DNA of 5,362 nt, from NCBI GenBank assembly GCA_017427625.1, contig JAFRSL010000277.1, positions 1 through 5,362 of the forward strand. Reading direction: 5' to 3'. The DNA comes from Synergistaceae bacterium. Lineage in GTDB: Bacteria; Synergistota; Synergistia; Synergistales; Aminobacteriaceae. The notes beneath the pieces were generated by a model. That model did no database searches. It was given only the letters and a program-made list of their open reading frames with translations, and had not been told where the DNA came from. Positions 1 through 5,362 of the stretch are shown piece after piece (positions within the stretch are counted from its first letter, which is position 1; every line of letters starts with the position of its first letter). Made by a program: the position numbers and the translations under genes.

Positions 1-2766
1 AGAGTGAGTCTGCTCCGAGTCTTGGGAGTCGATGCCGGTGATGAGCTTCTCGACTCTATGTTCAGCCGCTTCTGCGTAGGGAAGTGAGTCCATTGCGTCA
101 ACAATAATGCTCACAGCTTCCCCGCGCGTCATTCCGTCGTGATAGTCTACATTGAGGCGGGGTGATTTCGTTTTCACGTCATCGCTCGAAGCGTCCCCGC
201 TCACAGTCTCAGCCTCTTTAATGTTCATTGCCGACTCTGCACGTTTCAGCATCTCTGTAAAGTCCTTCTCCGTTACCTTCCTGTCAACCCCGAATTTTCC
301 CGCAACCCTACGAGTCTTTGAGGGCGTGCTGATTCTCTGCTTGGGGTAGACTGGGTACTTCTCCGGCTCAATCAGGCGGTACAGCGTCGCAATTTGAACA
401 GCGGGGTAATACTTGCTGCTTTCGGGAACGTCCAAATACTCCGCAAGCGACATCATCACTCCAGCGTCAGCAAGAACCCTCTGAACATGTACAGCGTGAA
501 CATCACGGGGCTTAACGTCCCAGCTCACAGCGAGTGCCGCAAGAGTTCCAACAGCCTGACCAGTCATCATACATACGGGCTGAAGACGTAGCGCGCTTGT
601 TGCGAGGCGGGACATTGAGAGATTCTTTTCAGCCGCAAGAAAATTGTCATCGCTCGCGGGAATGAATATCCTCATTGGAACCTGAAACGCTCCCGAAGGT
701 TCATGAGTCCTCATTGCTGCCTGACGTTCACCAAGTTCATGCTCGAAGTCGTCATCATCGTCGCCCGTGTGAAGGTCGAGAATGTAGCCGCCGATTGCGA
801 TTGAGTCCGTGAGTTCCTGATTCTTCCTGCCGTTCCTGTAACTTTCGGAGTTCACGTATATTGCCTCCGAGTTGTACGTGTAATCGCCGACAATCCTGCG
901 CGACTCTCGGACGTATGGGACAGGGGGCATGTGGCGGGCAATGTTCTTCCATTCGTCGGGAAGGTCTTTCGCGGCCTCTGGAAGTTCGTCGTATTCGTTC
1001 TCGTCAATCGACCATGACTCGCCCAATTCATTCTGAACGTACCATATGAAATGAAGCGTCTTTACGAGGGCTTTGCGGTTTATGTCCGCTCTGAAGTCAG
1101 GACTCTCAAGGTATGCGATCGGGATACCGTACTTCGACTCCCAGCCGTATTGACCGGGGTAATCGTTGCCCCAATTCACGCCGGTCTTGGTGATTCGCTT
1201 CCAGTCCTTTCGCGCTCCAGTGTAACTTCCCGGCGACTGAGAGTCTGGGATTGCCCTGTAGCCGTTATGCGCGGAAAATTCGGCGGGCAGCTTGAACGGA
1301 GACCTCTTTCCCTCACCGAAAGTGTTACGCGAGACATAAGCGAGGTAATTCTTGCGGGCTTTCTCGTAACCCGGAAGCGGCGATTTCGGCCTGAGTGTTT
1401 CGGGTACACCTTTGGGGTAATTTCGGATCACGGCTGTCCATGTTATATCCTGAATCATTGAGTCTGGATTCATGTCTGGGGAAATCGAGTTGCCTGAACG
1501 GTATCGCAGTCCTGCAATCGGTATAACGTCCCCGTATTCCGTAGCGTCGATGAGAATCTTGCAGTCGAAACTCTTTGTACCTTCGGGAGTTTTTACGGTT
1601 ACGGTTTTTCCTTTGTCCGACGATTCCACGCTCACAATATCCGAATGATAGAGTATGTCCGCACTTCCGGCCATGTCAGCAAGAATCTTATGGCCGACTG
1701 ATGGCTCGAACGCTTTGCCGTCTGTCTTCCAGTATGACGTAGCGATTGACTTCCTGAGTCCCGCGTAATGTTCCCTGATCTTGTCCATGAACTCACGGTA
1801 TAATCCGCTCTCACGAAGTCGAGTCATGTCGTCCATCGTTGAGACTCCCGCCGCTGTTGACTGACCGCCGAGCATTCCTGTTGGTTCGATTATCAGGGTG
1901 CTTGCGCCTAGACGTTCAGCCTGAATCGCCGCTGAGACCCCCGACATTCCTCCGCCCGCTATGATGATGTCGTACTCAGGGCTGAGAGGACTATAGCGGT
2001 CAGCAAAAGCCTCCGGGGGCAAATCACCCGATGATGTCATTATCCGCCGGAAAAGTTCGCCACCATTCCTCCCCATGTCGACACCCATATACACGCGCGG
2101 GATTCTCATTCTTGCCGGGATACCCTCGGTTTCACGAACGTCAATCACGAAGGCCGTCCTGTAACCTGACTCTGAAGCGTCATTCGCCGAAGCCGCGTCA
2201 TAATCTCCGTAGGGGTAAGCAAGAGCATCAATCTTCCTCCCCGTCATAGCCTCAAGATATTTGCGGGAGTCAGTAAGCTCGGTGATCCTGCGGTCATGGG
2301 ATAATGCTGTGAGGTTTGGGTGTGTTACTGTGTAAGAGCCTAGCGAGAATAATTCATCCCCGGCTATGTCTCTCAGCTCGTCCTGTGTAATATGCGGGTA
2401 ACCAGTATCAAGCCTGCCGACCGTTTCCGCAGTGATGAAGAACACAGCACTCATTCCGCGCTTCCTCAGTTCCGGGACAGCGTTGGCATATGCTCCCCTG
2501 TAGCCGTCATCGAACGTGATAATCACGGCCTTGCGGGGCAAATCCGGCGAGTCGATGTCCTCAAGCCTGAGCGTGATATAGCCGTTGTACTTCAGCCAGT
2601 CCAGCTGGGCGCAGAAGTCTTTTGTGCTTACATCGAACGTGTTGAATGGGACGGGCTTAATGTCGTGATACATGAGGGTAGCGGGAAAATCCTCCGCTGA
2701 CAGAAGGGACGGTGCAATTAGGGCGAGTATTGCTGACAAAAGCATAATCTTTCTTGCGTTGGGCAT
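1..2766 (-). CDS. Secreted polysaccharide deacetylase - FAD-dependent oxidoreductase fusion with SLH-like C-terminus (3' end outside window)
   Basis: One open frame of 922 codons runs from ATG at 2766 to base 1 with no stop; I checked every triplet. The start follows an AAAGGAG ribosome site, and an in-frame TGA lies just upstream (2775-2773). Residues 1-24 form a signal peptide: basic N-region (R5, K6), hydrophobic core, likely cleavage after LLSA. Residues about 27-245 are a NodB/CE4 domain of PgaB/IcaB style: MYHDI at 32-36, TFDDGY at 84-89 (predicted base D86, metal ligand D87), YTVTH at 145-149 where HTVTH is expected, and AYPYG at 183-187. Residues about 265-770 resemble FAD_oxidored: Rossmann GGGMSG at 271-276, ribose-binding E294, GGQS at 300-303, IDATEYGDV at 406-414 and TGQAVGTLAAL at 735-745. 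From about 779, DVPESSKYYPAVQIA and later MTRGE (879-883) resemble SLH repeats. I infer an exported, cell-surface flavoenzyme; substrate unknown. The deacetylase part may be inactive. Confidence 0.88.
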   Translation of the reverse strand, partial: MPNARKIMLLSAILALIAPSLLSAEDFPATLMYHDIKPVPFNTFDVSTKDFCAQLDWLKYNGYITLRLEDIDSPDLPRKAVIITFDDGYRGAYANAVPELRKRGMSAVFFITAETVGRLDTGYPHITQDELRDIAGDELFSLGSYTVTHPNLTALSHDRRITELTDSRKYLEAMTGRKIDALAYPYGDYDAASANDASESGYRTAFVIDVRETEGIPARMRIPRVYMGVDMGRNGGELFRRIMTSSGDLPPEAFADRYSPLSPEYDIIIAGGGMSGVSAAIQAERLGASTLIIEPTGMLGGQSTAAGVSTMDDMTRLRESGLYREFMDKIREHYAGLRKSIATSYWKTDGKAFEPSVGHKILADMAGSADILYHSDIVSVESSDKGKTVTVKTPEGTKSFDCKILIDATEYGDVIPIAGLRYRSGNSISPDMNPDSMIQDITWTAVIRNYPKGVPETLRPKSPLPGYEKARKNYLAYVSRNTFGEGKRSPFKLPAEFSAHNGYRAIPDSQSPGSYTGARKDWKRITKTGVNWGNDYPGQYGWESKYGIPIAYLESPDFRADINRKALVKTLHFIWYVQNELGESWSIDENEYDELPEAAKDLPDEWKNIARHMPPVPYVRESRRIVGDYTYNSEAIYVNSESYRNGRKNQELTDSIAIGGYILDLHTGDDDDDFEHELGERQAAMRTHEPSGAFQVPMRIFIPASDDNFLAAEKNLSMSRLATSALRLQPVCMMTGQAVGTLAALAVSWDVKPRDVHAVHVQRVLADAGVMMSLAEYLDVPESSKYYPAVQIATLYRLIEPEKYPVYPKQRISTPSKTRRVAGKFGVDRKVTEKDFTEMLKRAESAMNIKEAETVSGDASSDDVKTKSPRLNVDYHDGMTRGEAVSIIVDAMDSLPYAEAAEHRVEKLITGIDSQDSEQTHS

Positions 2767-2775
2767 TGTTATTCA

Positions 2776-2782
2776 CTCCTTT
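2776..2782 (-). promoter_or_regulatory. Ribosome binding site of the deacetylase-oxidoreductase gene
   Basis: The minus strand reads AAAGGAG here, a near-perfect match to the anti-Shine-Dalgarno sequence, 9 bases before the ATG at 2766. It fixes that start and therefore the signal peptide. Confidence 0.85.
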
Positions 2783-2790
2783 AAGGCTAA

Positions 2791-2818
2791 ATTATACGCT
2801 GTGTGTGCTACAATTTAA
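2791..2818 (-). promoter_or_regulatory. Probable sigma-70-type promoter of the deacetylase-oxidoreductase gene
   Basis: On the minus strand a consensus -10 box TATAAT occupies 2796-2791. A weak -35 candidate, TTAAAT, lies at 2818-2813 with a 16-base spacer. Transcription would begin near 2782-2785, giving a leader of only about 16-19 bases that starts at or just before the ribosome site. The -10 match is seen directly; the -35 assignment is tentative. The -35 candidate overlaps the proposed ilvB -10 on the other strand. Confidence 0.55.
2806..2814 (+). promoter_or_regulatory. Probable extended -10 promoter of ilvBN
   Basis: TGCTACAAT matches an extended -10 element (TGn followed by TACAAT, one base from TATAAT). 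No good -35 hexamer lies 16-18 bases upstream, which is tolerated in extended -10 promoters. Transcription would begin near 2820-2822, leaving a leader of about 24 bases before the ilvB ATG. Such a leader is too short for a T-box, a leader peptide or an attenuator. Confidence 0.5.
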
Positions 2819-2833
2819 CGAAAATTTTTTCAC

Positions 2834-2840
2834 AGAGGGG
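2834..2840 (+). promoter_or_regulatory. Ribosome binding site that decides the ilvB start
   Basis: AGAGGGG lies 4 bases before ATG 2845. An upstream in-frame GTG at 2803 would add 14 residues, but it has no ribosome site and lies inside the proposed promoter, upstream of the expected transcript start. ATG 2845 is therefore preferred. Confidence 0.75.
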
Positions 2841-2844
2841 AATT

Positions 2845-4584
2845 ATGGATAAGACAACACGAAAATTGAACGGTTCAGAGATATTGATACAATGCCTTCT
2901 TGAGCAGGGAGTCGATACGATATTCGGCTATCCGGGCGGGGCAATCCTGAACGTTTACGACAAATTACACGACCACCCGGAAATCCGGCACATTCTCACC
3001 GCACACGAGCAGGGAGCTTCACACGCTGCTGACGGTTACGCGCGTTCAACAGGAAGAGTCGGGGTATGCCTCGCAACTTCAGGGCCCGGCTCAACAAACC
3101 TAGCAACAGGTGTAGCAACCGCGTACATGGACAGCTCACCGGTCGTGTTCATAACCTGCAACGTAAATTCAGACCTCATTGGGCGCGACTCGTTTCAGGA
3201 AGTTGACATAACCGGCGTAACTCTGCCAATCACGAAATGTTCCTACATAGTCAGCAACGTCCATAATCTTGCCGACACAGTGAGGGAGGCTTTCGCTGTT
3301 GCGCGTTCAGGGAGGCCCGGCCCGGTTCTCATTGACATTCAGAAGAACGCAACGGCTGACGAGTGCGAATATTCACCCGTAACACCCGAAGAATTTTTCT
3401 CAGGCAAAAATACGAGAATGGAGCGGTTGAGAGCCACTCATCACCCCGCTATAGGCTGTCCCGAAATCGACATGAACGCGATAGAGCAGCTTGCGGAAAT
3501 GATTGAACGTTCCGAGAAGCCGCTCATGATTTGCGGAGGAGGAGTTGTTCGTTCTGGGGCATCTGGGGAATTTAGGACGCTCGCGGAGAAGATTGACTCT
3601 CCAATCGCAATAACTGTAATGGGAGGCGGAGCGGTTCACGGAAGGCACCCGCTCGTTACAGGAATGATAGGTATGCACGGCTCTCAAGCCTCGAACATGG
3701 CGTGTGATGCTTGCGACTTGCTGATTGCTGTAGGCTGTCGCTTCTCGGACAGGGTAACGCTGAATCCTGCGGGCTTTGCGAAGAACGCGAAGATCGTCCA
3801 CATTGACATTGACCCGTCGGAAATCGACAAGAACATTAAGACCGACCTCCACATCATCGGGGACGCTAAGGAAATTCTCACACTTCTCCTCTCGAAGCTC
3901 AAGGGCAGCAAGACCAATGATGGCTGGAAGAATTACGTCTTTTCGTTCAGGCGCGAGACGGAATATGACGACCCTGAAGACGGGACATTGACACCGAAGG
4001 AGATACTTTCGGCGGCAGCTGAGATTCTCCCGCAGGACACGATGGTTACGACCGATGTCGGACAGCATCAGATGTGGGCGATTCAGCACTTCAAGTTCGA
4101 CTACCCCGGACAGCTCATAACGTCGGGAGGATTCGGGACGATGGGCTTCGGACTCGGCGCGGCTATCGGCGTTCAGGCGGGCAACCCCGAAAAGACAGTC
4201 CTTCATGTAACTGGTGATGGCTCATTCCGAATGAACTGTAACGAGCTTGCAACCGAGCAGTATTACAAGATGCCGATAATCACCCTACTATTCAACAACT
4301 CGACTCTCGGAATGGTGAGACAGTGGCAGCACCTGATATATAAGGAGCGTTACTCACAGACGACACTCGACAGAGGCCCGGACTTCGTGAAACTCGCTGA
4401 GGCTTACGGCATTCACGGCGCGACGGTTAGGGACGAGGCAACATTGAGGCGGGTGCTTACGGAGGCTGTGAACTCACGTTCTGACGGACTGGGCTGGGTC
4501 ATCGACTGCCGGATTGACATTGACGAGATGGTGAGGCCGATGGTTGGCGGAAACAGCTTCATCACGAATTTCATGCTCTACTAG
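2845..4584 (+). CDS. ilvB: Acetolactate synthase, large (catalytic) subunit
   Basis: This ThDP-dependent enzyme (acetohydroxyacid synthase) joins two pyruvates to 2-acetolactate, or pyruvate and 2-oxobutyrate to 2-aceto-2-hydroxybutyrate, the first common step to valine, leucine and isoleucine; it is cytoplasmic. The 579 residues match the usual length. In order: N-terminal ThDP domain with FGYPGGAILNVYD (27-39) and the cofactor-activating glutamate E55 in AHEQGA; central FAD-binding domain with GMIGMHGS (273-280) and GCRFSDRV (297-304); C-terminal ThDP domain with the metal/diphosphate motif GDGSF at 457-461 ending in NN at 484-485, then GMVRQWQ (489-495), whose W494 corresponds to the tryptophan involved in herbicide binding in this family. 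The C-terminus EMVRPMVGGNSFITNF is family-typical. It lies 12 bases upstream of ilvN, evidently one transcript. Catabolic AlsS is unlikely, because the FAD-site segment and a partner regulatory subunit are present. No defect was seen. Confidence 0.97.
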   Translation: MDKTTRKLNGSEILIQCLLEQGVDTIFGYPGGAILNVYDKLHDHPEIRHILTAHEQGASHAADGYARSTGRVGVCLATSGPGSTNLATGVATAYMDSSPVVFITCNVNSDLIGRDSFQEVDITGVTLPITKCSYIVSNVHNLADTVREAFAVARSGRPGPVLIDIQKNATADECEYSPVTPEEFFSGKNTRMERLRATHHPAIGCPEIDMNAIEQLAEMIERSEKPLMICGGGVVRSGASGEFRTLAEKIDSPIAITVMGGGAVHGRHPLVTGMIGMHGSQASNMACDACDLLIAVGCRFSDRVTLNPAGFAKNAKIVHIDIDPSEIDKNIKTDLHIIGDAKEILTLLLSKLKGSKTNDGWKNYVFSFRRETEYDDPEDGTLTPKEILSAAAEILPQDTMVTTDVGQHQMWAIQHFKFDYPGQLITSGGFGTMGFGLGAAIGVQAGNPEKTVLHVTGDGSFRMNCNELATEQYYKMPIITLLFNNSTLGMVRQWQHLIYKERYSQTTLDRGPDFVKLAEAYGIHGATVRDEATLRRVLTEAVNSRSDGLGWVIDCRIDIDEMVRPMVGGNSFITNFMLY

Positions 4585-4590
4585 GGGGTG
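4583..4590 (+). promoter_or_regulatory. Ribosome binding site that decides the ilvN start
   Basis: AGGGGGTG overlaps the last two bases of the ilvB stop codon and ends 6 bases before ATG 4597. The in-frame GTG at 4588 lies within this site and cannot use it, so ATG 4597 is chosen. The placement suggests that ilvN translation is coupled to ilvB termination. Confidence 0.75.
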
Positions 4591-4596
4591 AGTGAA

Positions 4597-5109
4597 ATGC
4601 AGGCAAAAGAAGACAGCAAGAGCCTCAAACGATACACGATAATAACGGCGATGGACAACGAGGCGGGCGTTCTCTCACAGTTGGCGCACCTTTTCTCGCG
4701 TAAGGGTTATAACATTGAGACGATAGCGGCAGGCTGGACGGTTGACCAAAATGTAACGCGCTTCACGATTGAGATATATTCGGACGAGGAACGTATAAAA
4801 CTCCTTTGCAGTCAGCTCCGTAAACTCGTGCCGATACATTACGTTGAGATACTTGACCCGTCGAAGTCGATACGCCGTGAGCTTATGATGGTTCGCGTAA
4901 AGGCTGAGGACAGAGCCGCAAGGAACGAGGTCATTCAGATATGCAACATATTCAGGGGATCTGTCGTTGACATTACGCCTGACAGTATCACTGTGTCGGT
5001 TACAGGAGATGACCAGAAGACCGGAGCGTTCGAGGAATTACTCAAGGAGTTCGGGATAATTGACCTTGCGAGGACGGGAATCGTTGCTATTGAGCGCGGT
5101 GAAATGTAG
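4597..5109 (+). CDS. ilvN: Acetolactate synthase, small (regulatory) subunit
   Basis: This regulatory partner of IlvB stimulates the catalytic subunit and confers valine feedback inhibition. It is 170 residues, close to the ~160 of E. coli IlvH, with about ten extra charged residues (QAKEDSKSLK) before the first strand. An N-terminal ACT domain spans about 12-85 and contains DNEAGVLSQLAHLFSRKGYN. N21, G24 and N39 align with the IlvH residues N11, G14 and N29 known to bind valine, so feedback control is probably intact. The C-terminal domain (about 86-170) contains RRELMMVRVKA, the conserved IFRGSVVDITPDSITVSVTG, and the closing LARTGIVAIERGE. It follows ilvB by 12 bases and is the last gene of the transcript; a hairpin terminator begins 8 bases after its stop. 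The E. coli names ilvN, ilvH and ilvM all apply to this role; length favours the long IlvH-type form. Function is secure; the allosteric claim rests on residue conservation. Confidence 0.96.
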   Translation: MQAKEDSKSLKRYTIITAMDNEAGVLSQLAHLFSRKGYNIETIAAGWTVDQNVTRFTIEIYSDEERIKLLCSQLRKLVPIHYVEILDPSKSIRRELMMVRVKAEDRAARNEVIQICNIFRGSVVDITPDSITVSVTGDDQKTGAFEELLKEFGIIDLARTGIVAIERGEM

Positions 5110-5113
5110 GCAG

Positions 5114-5156
5114 AAAAAATCCCCCGGCCATATGAGACTGGGGGATTCATTTATTT
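5114..5156. terminator. Bidirectional intrinsic terminator between ilvN and the licD-like gene
   Basis: AATCCCCC (5118-5125) pairs with GGGGGATT (5140-5147) to make an 8-bp stem. Two more pairs (5126 with 5139, a G-U; 5127 with 5138) could leave a 10-base loop. Read on the minus strand, the hairpin is followed by six T (complement of A 5114-5119), a classic terminator for the licD-like gene, whose stop is at 5153-5151. Read on the plus strand it is followed by an interrupted T-rich tail (CATTTATTT), a weaker but plausible terminator for ilvBN. Confidence 0.85.
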
Positions 5157-5362
5157 CTCGTAAGCCTTGAAGAAATGCGTTGACACTCTCTTCTCCACAG
5201 GCGGCAACTCCATATAGTCCCCGTAAAGAGCCGTCAGCCATTCATCGTACCCAGCCGGAGCGTTATACATCTTCCCTTCAAATTCAAGCTGTGTCATCTT
5301 CTCCAAGACCTCGCGCCTGCAAACCGCATTCCTCAATCCCGTGAAGTCCCCGACAAATCCAG
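5151..5362 (-). CDS. LicD-family protein, C-terminal fragment (5' end outside window)
   Basis: The frame is open from the right edge to a TAA at 5153-5151, giving the last 69 complete codons. The tail has the features I associate with LicD proteins: GFVGDFTG, then FEGKMYNAPAGYDEWLTALYGDYM, followed by LPPVEKR and a His, here compressed into the final 40-odd residues (the YGDYM-x-LPP-x-x-x-R signature is the diagnostic part). LicD proteins are nucleotidyltransferase-fold enzymes that transfer phosphocholine or similar groups to surface glycans or teichoic acids. The N-terminal catalytic part is missing from the window, so activity and exact substrate cannot be judged. A TTG at 5336 is internal and is not the real start, since the frame and homology-like residues continue upstream. 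It converges on ilvN with a 41-bp gap and shares its terminator. Family assignment is by recall of the motif, not by search. Confidence 0.8.
   Translation of the reverse strand, partial: GFVGDFTGLRNAVCRREVLEKMTQLEFEGKMYNAPAGYDEWLTALYGDYMELPPVEKRVSTHFFKAYEK

Noticed and set aside
1051..1461. 136-codon plus-strand frame opposite the FAD domain
   Set aside because: It lies inside the coding region of the fusion gene, in the register exactly complementary to its codons. Its sequence looks like reverse-complement translation, with no domain or ribosome site.
1968..2040. Possible internal start (ATG at 2040) that would produce a separate, leaderless FAD oxidoreductase
   Set aside because: Only a weak GGCGG-like site precedes it, and the ATG is in frame with the upstream domain with no stop between. 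A single fusion protein is the simpler reading, though dual starts are not excluded.
1..2766. Apparent excess of GAGTC/GACTC pentamers (about twenty counted by eye)
   Set aside because: Many fall on Asp-Ser or similar codon pairs (GAC-TCN) or their complements, so codon preference explains them. A statistical test against shuffled synonymous codons would be needed before inferring a methylation signal.
2780..2791. Small inverted repeat TTTA-AGGC-TAAA between the minus-strand -10 box and ribosome site
   Set aside because: Four-base arms in AT-rich DNA are expected by chance, and there is no second copy to suggest an operator.
2803..2844. GTG start at 2803, giving a 593-residue IlvB
   Set aside because: It has no ribosome site and overlaps the proposed -10 element. 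The extra 14 residues are unlike IlvB N-termini, while ATG 2845 has AGAGGGG just upstream.
3400..4206. 268-codon open frame on the minus strand inside ilvB
   Set aside because: It is wholly antisense to an unmistakable ilvB, its product resembles nothing I know, it has no ribosome site that I can see, and its openness follows from the codon bias of ilvB.
5038..5241. Minus-strand frame spanning the end of ilvN and the terminator
   Set aside because: It crosses the hairpin and overlaps both ilvN and the LicD-like gene in another frame; no family resemblance.

Overview
The window is bacterial DNA with four protein-coding genes and almost no spacer. Reading from the left: (1) a long minus-strand gene that starts at 2766 and is still open at base 1, so its 3' end lies outside the window; (2) a 78-bp divergent intergenic region (2767-2844) with promoters for both flanking genes; (3) a plus-strand ilvB-ilvN pair (2845-4584 and 4597-5109) encoding the catalytic and regulatory subunits of acetolactate synthase; (4) a 41-bp convergent gap with a hairpin terminator; (5) the 3' end of a minus-strand LicD-family gene (5151 to beyond 5362).

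The left gene is the unusual part. Triplet-by-triplet reading of the minus strand shows one uninterrupted frame of 922 codons. The predicted protein has a Sec-type signal peptide, a polysaccharide deacetylase (NodB/CE4) domain, a complete-looking FAD-dependent oxidoreductase domain (FAD_oxidored type), and a C-terminal region resembling S-layer homology (SLH) repeats. The deacetylase domain keeps the TFDDG motif but has Tyr in place of the first metal-binding His of the second motif. A secreted, possibly wall-anchored flavoenzyme fused to a carbohydrate-esterase domain is not a standard arrangement, and it is the best candidate here for something undescribed.

The ilvBN pair is conventional. 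It should perform the first common step of branched-chain amino-acid synthesis, with valine feedback through the IlvN ACT domain. It has a short leader with no visible attenuator or T-box. ilvC and the other ilv/leu genes are not in the window. The flanking genes both look like cell-envelope functions (a secreted SLH-like enzyme and a LicD-type phosphotransferase), so ilvBN appears to sit between unrelated surface genes.

Organism: moderately GC-rich coding sequence, strong GGAG-type ribosome binding sites, SLH-like repeats and a LicD protein suggest an anaerobic, probably host-associated bacterium of the Synergistota or Bacillota (Clostridia/Negativicutes) kind. This is inference from gene style only and is weakly held. 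No tRNA, rRNA, CRISPR, insertion sequence or long repeat was seen.
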